Assembly (NCBI GenBank): GCA_019918135.1 | Contig: WBZZ01006320.1 | Coordinates: 27,501-75,000 of the forward strand | Source of the DNA: Paulinella micropora | Lineage: Eukaryota > Cercozoa > Imbricatea > Euglyphida > Paulinellidae | DNA length: 47,500 nucleotides | Direction: 5' to 3' | Shown: piece after piece, positions 10,327 through 18,598 of the stretch | How positions within the stretch are numbered: the first letter of the stretch is position 1 | Layout of the letters: each line of letters begins with the position of its first letter | Notes under the pieces: generated by a model | Database searches by the model: none | What the model was told of the DNA's origin: nothing | What the model saw: the letters and a program-made list of their open reading frames with translations, nothing else | Made by a program: the position numbers and the translations under genes

Positions 10327-10549
10327 AATTTTAATAGCGGATTTGAAATCTCAAAGCAGAGATTCCTAGTACAGAGAGTGGGTAGGCAATGGAGACAACA
10401 CTCCCCCAGGAGCAACCGTCGAACAATTAATACATTTCCTGGTGGTAGACGCAAGTCCAGACCATTTTTCCGAGCAAGATGTCTTGCCTACAACCGCATT
10501 CGAAATCAATCGTCCGTCCCGCTCGCAGGCTGAACTTCTGGTATTCTAG
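10327..10549 (+). CDS. Candidate terminal exon (plus) behind a 3' splice acceptor-like site
   Basis: A T/C tract ending TTGCCTACAG (10317-10326) is a textbook 3' splice acceptor. Behind it one frame gives a short protein-like peptide ending RPSRSQAELLVF and TAG at 10547-10549, containing PPGATVEQLIHFLVVDAS. That frame has an in-frame TAG at 10367-10369, so either the exon is damaged or only 10370-10549 is coding. No family recognised and no matching donor or upstream exon identified with confidence. Confidence 0.3.
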
Positions 10550-10601
10550 GTCTGGGAACAGGCGCTGGCTGTGGCAGCTTCGCTTCTCCATTCGGCAGAA
10601 C
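10506..10601 (-). CDS. Candidate terminal exon (minus) behind a 3' splice acceptor-like site
   Basis: On the minus strand a long T tract ending GTGCTTGCAG abuts a short Pro-rich frame (VLPNGEAKLPQPAPVPRPRI...) that ends with TGA at 10506-10508. Tract and reading frame start coincide, which suggests a last exon. It overlaps the plus-strand candidate by 44 bases, so at most one may be coding at that overlap, or the two genes converge. The upstream exon is not established; the 11061-11205 frame is one option. Confidence 0.25.
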   Translation of the reverse strand, partial: VLPNGEAKLPQPAPVPRPRIPEVQPASGTDD

Positions 10602-10718
10602 CTGCAAGCACAAAAAAAAAATCAGAACAAAAAAAAGAGGGGAGACGATTTTCAGGCGAGAGAGAAGAATTTTGGAGGAAACGGAGACTGGCAGGCAAGC
10701 GGCGGAGATACAGCTATA

Positions 10719-10984
10719 GGGGGGGGGGGGGGCGACCTGCGAGAGGTTTGGTTTCTTTTTGGGCTCAGTGGTTTCGCTGGGGGAAACCGGGAGGGGGGGG
10801 GGGGCCGACAGTCTTTTTTCTTTTTCTTTGGTTGCTCGGGGATGTGGGAAAGGGGGGGGGGGGGGGGGGGTATGGTATAGACGAAGCAAGAAATCGCACT
10901 TCCCAACCGGAGCGCAAAGAAAAAAGAATTGGTAGTGAGTGGGAGGGGGGGGGGGGGCGACCTGCGAGAGGTTTGGTTTCTTTT
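10719..10984 (+). repeat. Duplicated G-tract plus GCGACCTGCGAGAGGTTTGG motif
   Basis: A G run followed by CGACCTGCGAGAGGTTTGG and TTTCTTTT occurs twice in direct orientation, at 10719-10759 and 10945-10984, essentially identical outside the G run. The unit is too short and isolated to be a transposon. Its place upstream of kelch gene F allows a regulatory role. Confidence 0.75.
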
Positions 10985-11060
10985 CGCGGCCCCCCCACTT
11001 TTACCAGTTCTTCCCCCCCCCCCCCCGCCACCAAACAAAAAAGACGAGACCTTTTCTTTG

Positions 11061-11205
11061 TTAGCGAACGGCGTTTCTTTCTTCTATTGGATAGTCGCAC
11101 GTGCTGGCCAGCAGGGCCATCCACAATGGTGTTTTAGGGTCCGCCACACGACGTTGGTCCAGGCCCACAAAAATGTTCATGCCGCCTAACACATAAACCA
11201 TCCGA
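11061..11205 (-). CDS. Short protein-like frame, possible exon
   Basis: A 46-codon stretch beginning MVYVLGGMNIFVGLDQRRVA and ending IEERNAVR, TAA at 11061-11063. Its balanced composition stands out from the low-complexity peptides around it. It may be the first exon of a minus-strand gene ending at 10506, but no good donor was found. No family recognised. Confidence 0.25.
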
Positions 11206-11498
11206 ATGGACAACAGCGCGGCATCTGTCGATTTTTTGTTCACATTTCTTGCGCTCGTCTGCCCGCCCCAGGATAGCCACAAAGTGCCAACACACCCCCC
11301 CCCCCCCCCAGAACGTCCGCGAACCCCCACAAACGACAACACCAAAAAAAAGGGAATGGAGAGGACGGGGGGGGGGGGGGCAGCCGGTGCAAAAACAGGG
11401 GAGAAACAGAGAAAAAGAAAAAGAGCGCACAAGCCCTACCCCCCTATTTCTCCTCTCTATCGTTCGCTACTTGTCCCGCCGCTGCTGAACCTTGTTCA

Positions 11499-13003
11499 AT
11501 GCAGACCAGAAAGAAAAGAAGGCTCGCTCAAACCTTAGCATGGGCCAACCAATGTCGCGGGCTCGACCTTGGCGAGGACAATACGGCGCCCGCTGAGCCA
11601 GCAGTTGTTGTAAACAAGCCCGCCGTAGAGCTGTACCAGACCCTGTTGGACACGGTGTCGAAGCTACAATCGGTTCAGGACGGCCGCTTTGGGGACGGTT
11701 TGGCCGAGGAATCAACTACGTTCCTCCTGGAACGAAGGCCTTCGGTCGACGGCCTGGCGCTCAGGCTGGCGGGCACGCGCACCAAGTGGCAAGAAATGCC
11801 CCGCGCAATTTCGGAGGCCCAGCAGCAGCTGACTGCTACAAATGCCAAGCGCAGGCAAGACCTGGAAGCCCTGGGGGCCGAGAGCGCGGCGCTGTGCCTG
11901 CGCATGGAACAGAGCTCCAATGCAGAGCAAAAAGAGCTCAGCAACGAACTCTACTGCGTCCGCCAAATGATCGGCAAGCACAAGGCGGAGCTGCAAGAAC
12001 AATTTTCGCGGGAGACGCTGGAAATAGAGGCCGGCGTAGAACGCGAAAAATTTGTTGTAGAGCTCTCCGTTGTGCGCTCTTGTTCTAGCTCGAGGGAAAA
12101 GACGCGAGTCCCGGCCCGCTCTGTTTGTCTGTACGTGTTCGGCGGCTGCAGTGTGCCCGGTACGGGCTACTACCTGCACGGCCTTGGTCACACGTTCTGC
12201 TACGACGCCAGGCAAAACCGCTGGACACGGCGCGACGAGCTTCGCAGCCCCCGCACACATTTCGCCGGCACGGCCGTAGGCAAATGTCTGTACGCCTTTG
12301 GAGGGGTCGACGGCGGGCGCAGCTTGAAAGACGTCGAGCGCCTAGACCTCTCTCAACCCAGCGCGAGGTGGGAGCGACTGCCGCCTCTGGCGCAGGCTTG
12401 TGTGGGCGCCCTGGCGTTGACAGTCGGCACTCGCATCTTTCTGCTCGGCGGGTCGGGCGATACCCAGAATCTGGCACGCGTCGCGGTCTTTGACACGACT
12501 ACCGAGGTCTGGTCCGAGTCTCCGTCTATGTCCAGGGCCCGACAGTTTGCCGGCGGCGGCGTGCTGGACGGGAGGTTGTACGTCTTTGGGGGCAAGAGCA
12601 ACAGGAACGAAGCCCTGGCCTGCGCGGAACGGTGCAGCCCAGGGGGCCGTGGTCTGAGGTGGCGCGCTTGAGGGTCGCGAGGTGGGGCTGCTCGGCGGCC
12701 GTGCTCAACAACAAACTTTACGCCATTGGCGGCGTGAACGGGCTGGATCAGGTGCTAGCTTCCGTCGAGCGCTATGACCCGGCCCTGAACGTCTGGGAGG
12801 AAGTCGCGCCGCTGCTTCAGGGGCGCGAGGGCTCGGCCGCGGCCGTGCTCAACAACGAACTGTACGCGATTGGGGGCTCCGATCGCGAAGGGAAAGCGCT
12901 CGCTTCTGTCGAGCGCTACGACGAGCGCCGTAATGCCTGGACTTTGGTGACTAATTTGCCTACGTTTCTAAGCGGGGCCGCCTGCGCGGTTGCGTTGGGC
13001 TGA
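11499..13003 (+). pseudogene. Island gene F: coiled-coil plus kelch-repeat protein, one frame break
   Basis: ATG 11499 (MQTRKKRRLA) opens a basic N-terminus. A Glu/Gln/Ala-rich coiled coil follows at residues ~85-185, then six kelch blades, recognisable by hydrophobic-GG cores followed by spaced Tyr and Trp: LYVFGG, LYAFGG, IFLLGG, LYVFGG, LYAIGG and LYAIGG. The first four are in the frame ending 12671. The last two lie in another frame running to TGA 13003, so an indel is inferred near 12635-12650, beside a run of five G. Kelch blades form a beta-propeller that binds proteins, and many kelch proteins of large DNA viruses are cullin-3 adaptors. No BTB domain is visible; the coiled coil takes its place. 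Total about 500 codons. The final two blades are closest to the consensus. Confidence 0.8.
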
Positions 13004-13197
13004 CATTCCTTGCTGGTCCGTTTGCGCTTGGACGGAAATCGACTTTTTTCTTCTTTCTCAAATTTATTAAAAAATATATTTGTGTATGTAATGATATAGA
13101 GCCGGCGATAGCACAGACGTCGGAGCAAAAAGAAAGCCTCAATTTCCCTCGCCCGCCCCCGTGCCCCCCCCCCCCCCCCCACACACACACACAAATC
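13004..13197. other. Convergent intergenic region with poly-C and (CA)n tract
   Basis: Short gap between the 3' ends of F and G. It contains the AT-rich stretch AATTTATTAAAAAATATATT near 13060, possibly part of a polyadenylation region, and a C run of about 17 followed by (CA)n at 13165-13193. Confidence 0.5.
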
Positions 13198-14289
13198 TTA
13201 ATGTCGGCCGCAGTTGCGGCATTTACTTTTATGAAAGAAGCTGTCCAGCAGGGATTTCTCTCCGCCAACCCGCTGAGCTATTTCGTTGGCAAGCACCCCC
13301 ACCCGAGCGCTGTCTTTGGCTGTCGGCAAGTCGCTGATGATTCGATTGAGGTTTCTGTTAATAGCCAGCACGTCCGGGCTGACGCCCAAATTGTCGCGGA
13401 GGACCGCCATGACGCAGCGCACGGCTTTCGGCCCCAGTTCGTAGCACCACTCCTCGTGACTTTTGCTGCGCTTCATGACATCTAACCAAGCGTCTGGGAG
13501 CGGACAGTCTTCGCTTTCTAGCCACGTTCTGAACAGCGTAATCCAACTGGGGATATTTGGCTCGCTACGGAAGACAAGCTTTCTCTCAGGCAAATAATCG
13601 CTCAGCACCTTGTCAAGCTGAATCAACTCTTTCAGGAGTTTTGAATCGCTAACGCTCGGCGCTTTATGCCTGCCCGGTGCCACCATGAAGTCTAGGGCTT
13701 GACTAAGCTTTTCGAGCATATGCTCGGGTAGAATAGCGACCCTGACGATGGGGAATGTACGACCCCAAGGCGAACTGCTAAACAAAAACGGACCAGCACC
13801 TTGGCACAAGCCTGATAAGAAATCAGTCTTGATCGAAGGCGTGGCATATACCTTTTCTCGGTGAAACGGTAGTTTTTGCATAAACATGATACTACAGCTT
13901 CTTTCCTCCCGTACCACTCGAGAAAAATCATAAAAAGTGCAGGCATTACGGTATGCTGTGAGCGAGTCGAAGGACTGGATTTCCCATGCGATTTTTTTCA
14001 GTTCAACAGCAACAACCTCTTGTTTAAACCACGTGTCCGGTAGCTTCCTTACCTGTCCAAAGGTCCAGTCATGTAGATCTGGTTCGTAGTAGAGAGGCAC
14101 GGAAGGGCCCGCTCCGAGCATGTTTCTGACATCTCTATAGGTCGTTTTTGATTCCACCACCTCCAAATCACTGACTCTGTCTTTTGCGGCGGGCCTGCCA
14201 TTTTCAAGGACCCAATAGGTCACCCGGACCTTGATTTTCCGGGGGCCCGTACAAATGCTACACTCTGTTACCGGAAACTCGTTGCTCAT
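13198..14289 (-). CDS. Island gene G: unknown 363-residue protein
   Basis: Intact frame from ATG 14289 (MSNEFPVTECSICTG) to TAA 13198. There is one CxxC pair at the N-terminus (CSIC, residues 10-13) and another at the very C-terminus (CRNC, just before the final GRH), possibly joining to bind one zinc ion. The middle is mixed alpha/beta with many aromatic residues and no catalytic motif I recognise. Base composition is less GC-rich than A, D or I, similar to E. It sits between convergent gene F and same-strand gene H. No function is proposed. Confidence 0.7.
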   Translation of the reverse strand: MSNEFPVTECSICTGPRKIKVRVTYWVLENGRPAAKDRVSDLEVVESKTTYRDVRNMLGAGPSVPLYYEPDLHDWTFGQVRKLPDTWFKQEVVAVELKKIAWEIQSFDSLTAYRNACTFYDFSRVVREERSCSIMFMQKLPFHREKVYATPSIKTDFLSGLCQGAGPFLFSSSPWGRTFPIVRVAILPEHMLEKLSQALDFMVAPGRHKAPSVSDSKLLKELIQLDKVLSDYLPERKLVFRSEPNIPSWITLFRTWLESEDCPLPDAWLDVMKRSKSHEEWCYELGPKAVRCVMAVLRDNLGVSPDVLAINRNLNRIISDLPTAKDSARVGVLANEIAQRVGGEKSLLDSFFHKSKCRNCGRH

Positions 14290-14747
14290 GCCCTCGAGGT
14301 TTCTCCTTTAGATTTAATCAGAAACAAGCAGCAGGAAAAGCGCCCCTTCGTTGCCTCTGCAAAAGAAAATTTTGTTCCTGCCGTTCCTATATTTCTCCCC
14401 TAATGCCTAGCTGGTCCGGGGGGGGTGTGTGGAGGGATGATAAAAAGCTAAATTCCGCCGCCGAACTACGGAGCTGGTGAAGAAAAACTTTTTGAGCGAA
14501 ATGTCTGCCAATCACTAAATGTCCTGCAGAAAGTTTTTCGGGAAACGAGGGCGGGCGGGGAGTTTTTTTAAAATAATTTCCCCGCCCGCCAATTTTGCCC
14601 TCAAAATTTTCTTAGACATTTCCAATCGCCGAAAGGTGCCCGGGCCTCCCGCAAAGACCGGTGCTAAAAAAAGGCACTGCCACCTCCCCGCCCTTGCTTG
14701 ATCATCTTCCCCCTCTCTCCAAATTCTTTCTCACTGGCACACACCCA
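14290..14747. other. Intergenic region upstream of gene G, with GC-rich hairpin
   Basis: Separates gene H (3' end at 14748) from the start of G, both minus-strand. Holds a short G run at about 14418-14425 and a 12-bp perfect GC hairpin listed separately. No coding sequence seen. Confidence 0.5.
14550..14590. terminator. GC-rich hairpin with A/T loop downstream of gene H
   Basis: GGCGGGCGGGGA (14550-14561) pairs perfectly with TCCCCGCCCGCC (14579-14590) around a 17-base A/T loop. Looser complementarity extends outward (GAGGGC with GCCCTC). It lies about 160 bases beyond the stop of minus-strand gene H and 260 bases before the start of G, so either termination or promoter roles are possible. 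Confidence 0.5.
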
Positions 14748-15505
14748 CTAGGCCTCCTCTTGCTGCCGCGGCTGTCCCAGAAAATTAGTCAGCTGGGGCT
14801 GAAGGTTTTTTTTCCAGTGCTGGTGTTGTACGGGCAGTGCCGCCTTTTTTTGGGCAGGTTTTTTGCCACTGCGGCGTTGAGCAGGTCGGGCCGCCTTCCT
14901 TGGTTTTTCTTGACGCGGCACGTCCCCTTCGTCTTGTCTAGCGACGCAGCCGTTTTGACATCGCGAGAGGCACACGTGTGGTCGTGTGCTGAACCCGCAG
15001 TCAAAGCAGACCTGGGCTACGCATTCTGGCTTGGGGCACAGATAAAGCCGACTCCTGCGGCATTGCCGACAAAGCCCCATGTCGTCCCGGCCCACGATGC
15101 TGGCGCCCGTACACGCCGCACACTGCACTTGCCTCAAAAGTCTATTGCCCCACCAGTCGTCGATTGTTTCCCTGACCTCACAGTCCTGCGCCAGTACTAG
15201 TTCGACCTTCTGCGCCTCTTCTTCGGCCAACGCGGTTCGGAGGCCTTCCTCTTCCTGAGCCAACCGTGCTTGGTGGCGTTCCCGCTCCGCCACACAAACG
15301 GTACAGGTTTGCCCGCGCCCAACGACTAGCGCCTGGTTGCACTGCGGGCAGTACAGTTTGTCTGTGTTCAGCACGAGCGCTTCCTGCACCGTGACGAGCC
15401 GTTCGCGCTCGGCGCCGTTGGACCGCGCCAGCGGGCCCGCTCTTGTGCATCCTCAGCCATCCCAAGCTGCGAGGCCAAGACCGTCTGCAGCTTTGTTTGC
15501 ATCAT
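14748..15505 (-). pseudogene. Island gene H: Cys-rich zinc-finger protein, N-terminal frame break
   Basis: The C-terminal 213 codons form one frame with three Cys clusters: YCPQC...CTVC, CAAC...CRQC and LCPKPEC...CFDCG, together a treble-clef/FYVE-like or RING-like arrangement of about eight to twelve zinc ligands. The last 70 residues are very basic (Lys/Arg/Gln). Upstream, an ATG at 15505 opens a helical leader (MMQTKLQTVLASQLGMAEDA) in a different frame that meets the main frame near 15430, at GCGGGCCCGC. A coiled-coil segment (Glu/Ala-rich, residues ~45-75 of the main frame) separates the first two clusters. A nucleic-acid or ubiquitin-related role is possible; no named family is assigned. 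Confidence 0.55.
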
Positions 15506-15830
15506 CCACAACACCTTTCTTTTTTTTGGGGGGGTCCCTTCGATTTATCTACGGACGGCGGTCTTGGGACTGTGGCAAGGCGAACGCGGCCCCCCCCCCC
15601 CCCCCCCCCCCCCCGCAAAAAAAGAAGCTTCACACACACGCAGATGCCGCAATTTACCGGACGACGCGTGCAGGGGCTTTTTTTTGAGAGTCCAAGATTT
15701 GTAGGATCTAATTGTCTCCCGGCCCCTTCCCTTTTGGAGGGGGGGGGGGGGGCCGCGCTGCCTACAGTCCAAAGGCCCCCCCACACACCAGAAAAAAACA
15801 ACTTGTTTTTAATGGAAGACACCTTGGCCG

Positions 15831-15862
<32 letters not shown>

Positions 15863-15901
15863 CTAAGCCAAGTCTACACACACACAATGACTGTCGAGCC
15901 T
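15506..15901. other. Intergenic region: poly-C, poly-G and (GA)14 tracts
   Basis: Between the start of gene H and the 3' end of gene I. Contains about 25 C at 15590-15614, about 14 G at 15738-15752, a (CA)n run near 15631-15640 and (GA)14 at 15835-15862. No coding sequence seen. Confidence 0.6.
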
Positions 15902-18281
15902 TTAGCACGGCAGGAGCGGCTGCAGCTGCAGCTGCGCAGGAGGCTCCTCACCTTGGCTGCGGATCCAGTTCGCGTCGATTTCAAACAGCTTGAAGCCGTG
16001 AGGAGTTTCGCTGCCGATGGACCTGAGCCTCTTGGGCCCGTCCGACTTGTTGCTGTAGCACCTCAAACCCCAGGGCGGGGCCTTCGCTAGCCAAGACCAC
16101 CACGTCGATCGCGTAGCGAGTTCGCAGCCTCTCGGCCGACGGTTGACTGTCCGACAGACAGAGTTTGAGATTGTCATAGTCTCGCAGCCTCCAGGGCGCG
16201 AAAGCGGCGGGCTTGATCAGGTCTAGCCACAGGGCGGAGCCCACTGGATATTCACCCAGCACGCCCTTGTGGTGGGACCCAAAACCGTGCGAGACTTGTA
16301 TTCGTTTTCAGGACAGGCCGCCGTCGTCGGTGGTTTTCAGGCGCAGCCAGCGGCACAGCTTGAGCTTGGCCAGGTAATGCGTGTCGGACTCCCAGACGCC
16401 GACAGCCGGCGCCGGCCCCGGCAGCTGGCACGCCAGCGCCGTCGCCAGGTCTCTGAACTCCTTGGCGGATGGCGGCAGGTGTTTAGGTTTTGTGCTAAGG
16501 CACCACTTCAAGTACTTGTCGTCGCGCACCAGGGCGAGCCAGCCGCGGCCTTTGTACTTGCCAAACGGGACAGGCGTCTGCGCGTTGTCGCGCACGAGTC
16601 GCAGCAGCTTTTCGATGTCCCGCGCGCGGCTGAGCAGGCGGTCGTTGTGCTGTAGGCGCGCTTTCATTTCTCCGGTTAGCTGCGAGATTTTTTGCAGTGC
16701 CTTGTCGCAGCCAGAGGAGGAAGTGCAGAGCATGAGCTGCATGGCGACGTTCGAAAGGTGCTGCGCATAGATGGTTAGGTCCTCCAGCACCGGCGCCGCC
16801 GCCGACGAGTTCTCGGGGCGGCTAACAAAGCACCGGCGCGGCTGTGGCCACGACACTTGTCGCCCCGCCATCTGCTGCCAAGCGTCGTCATCTAGCCAGT
16901 CCGGCCGCCGCTGGAACAGGTACACGGGCGCTTCTTCGCCCGCACCGCCGTACTCGCTTTCTACTTTGCAGTGGCAGCAAACCCAGTACTGCCAGCCGCA
17001 GCCGCGCCAGGCCCGGACGTCCTGCTTGCCCAGGAACTCGTCCTGTACGTGCCCGGCCGCACATTGCAGCTTGAGCCACGCGCCCCGCAAATGTTGGCTG
17101 ACCTCGAGGACCCGCGCGCCGTCGGCCCCGGTCCAGCGGCCGAGGGACACGTCGCGGTCGCAGTGCAGCTGCCCTCTCCACGCTCTGTCCAAGACCTCTG
17201 CCACCGTCGGTTGCCACTCGGAAGCACACCACTGGCAGAGCAGCTCAAGCCTGTCTCGGCAGCTCTGGACCTGCGCGGCCGAATCTCTGCTCACGAGCGG
17301 GCCGCCGTGCACGGCGTATTGGTTGGGGCCGCAGTGCGCCGGGCCGTTGAGATTTCCCGGCGGCGCGTCCTGCTCCAGCCTAGACAGCACCCGCGCCCAC
17401 TCGCCGCCGCACAGGCGACAGCCCTGGAACGTGCCGACCTCGTCCTCCTGTCGCAGGCCGCACACGGTGCAACGGAAGGGCACCCGGTAGTCGGGCGACG
17501 AGGGCCACAACTTCCGCGGGCTCTCGAGGAATTCCAGGTACTGCCAGGCCTTGGCGCCCTGGCAGCGGTCCAGCGACCACTCTTGCTCGCAGTGCCTGCC
17601 GCTACGTTTCAGTAAGTCCGCCGGGGCCGGGGTCCAGCTCTGTTGGCACACGTGGCAGAAAAGCGACAGTGTGGCAACAGTTGGTGCGTCGTTCCACTGC
17701 AGCGCGGGCGGGAACCCGCCCACTGTCAGGCGGGCCTTCTCCCACTCCCGGCGCAGAGCGGATTGCAGCTTGTCCTGCTCGCCACCACAGTGCTCGTACA
17801 CACAGCCCTTGAACGCCGAAATTGCCTGCCAGCCACAGTTGCCGCACAGGCGGCACGCACCCTTGACCTGCCAGCCGTCTCTTTGTCTGATGCCTCGGAA
17901 GTCGATTTGTGGCCAGCTGCCCAGCTGGCACCGCAGCAAAGACCAGCCCTGGCAGTGTTCCTTCGCGCCTTGGGCCGCCAAGATTTCCTGAAGGCTGTAA
18001 GAGAGCTGAGCGAGACAGATCAGGCACTTGAAGCTCAGGGTTGGTGACGGCCGACTTTCTATGATGCGCATCAACGAAGGTGCGAAGCGCGGCTTGTCCT
18101 TTTGTCGAAGAACTGGCAACTCATGAGCGGTCAACGCTTGCACGATCTTGGCATCCACCTGATATAACGGGAGGACAGGTACCTCATGTTCTGTTCTGCG
18201 CTTCTTCTGGGGTCCGTCACGCAAACTGCGACCGGCCTCCGAGTTATAGCTTGCTTGGCCAAAGAAGTCGAGCAAGTTCAT
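15902..18281 (-). pseudogene. Island gene I: repeated zinc-ribbon protein with FGKYKG module and nuclease-like end
   Basis: ATG 18281 (MNLLDFFGQA) opens 657 codons to an in-frame TGA at 16308-16310. Residues ~70-450 carry CxxC pairs (CLIC, CRLC/CGNC, CHVC, CTVC, CRLC, CQWC, CCHC) arranged as repeated modules, each with an HC...WSLxRC-like segment (EHCQGWSLLRC, RHCEQEWSLDRC, LHCDRDVSLGRW). Residues ~585-600 contain FGKYKG, typical of the DUF3820 module found with nucleases. Next comes ESDTHYLAKLKLCRWL, resembling the first motif of CoiA-like PD-(D/E)xK nucleases. Beyond the TGA the same frame stays open and supplies a strand with Asp, then GFEVLQ (AIDVVVLASEG...GFEVLQ), fitting the D...ExQ active-site pattern. 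A further frame change near 16050 carries homology-like sequence to 15902. The gene is therefore broken twice. Probable role: DNA or RNA cleavage with zinc-ribbon targeting, by analogy with such repeats in giant-virus proteins. Confidence 0.6.
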
Positions 18282-18598
18282 TTCAGGGGGCGGGGGACGT
18301 TAGGACGGGACCCCTCAACTTTCGCGACAAAATGTTGGATTTCTTGTGTGGTTTGTGCACTTCTTGTGCTAAATGCGTCTAGTCCAAAAGTCTTTTTTTT
18401 CGGGGGGAGAGAATGGCGAGGGAAAGGGTGAGACAGTTCGCCACGGATGTTGGCGGTCGGGCTGTCTCCCCCATTTTCCCTGCACTTTCGTGTCACCATT
18501 TCCCCCCCTCGCCATTCTCTCCCTTTCCTCTATTTTTCTTTTTCTTCTTCTCTCAAAAAAAACCATAAAAAAGTATTTTAAAACAAAATCCGACTGTG
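18282..18598. other. Divergent intergenic region between genes I and J
   Basis: About 317 bases separating the starts of the zinc-ribbon/nuclease gene and the primase gene. It includes an extended inverted repeat (listed separately), a T-rich tract at 18525-18550 and an A/T-rich stretch directly before the primase ATG. Promoters of both genes are expected here. Confidence 0.6.
18405..18523. promoter_or_regulatory. Extended inverted repeat; candidate replication or transcription control site
   Basis: GGGAGAGAATGGCGAGGG (18405-18422) is complementary to 18506-18523. Inside it, GAGACAG (18430-18436) pairs with CTGTCTC (18462-18468) and CGCC (18439-18442) with GGCG (18452-18455). The result is a nested, imperfect cruciform about 119 bases long between divergent genes. 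A palindrome next to a primase gene and 2.7 kb from an origin-binding-type helicase gene recalls herpesvirus lytic origins, but no binding-site repeats are established. It could equally be a bidirectional promoter element. Confidence 0.55.

Larger units (their letters stand above)
10276..11498. other. Long intergenic region with G/C tracts, short candidate exons and repeats
   Basis: Between genes E and F. Besides the separately listed candidate exons and the duplicated motif, it holds G runs at about 10719-10732, 10793-10803, 10852-10870, 10945-10957 and 11370-11380, and C runs at about 11017-11027 and 11289-11300. The rest is purine- or pyrimidine-rich filler that translates to Gly/Pro low complexity. 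The promoter of kelch gene F should lie near its right end. Confidence 0.5.
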
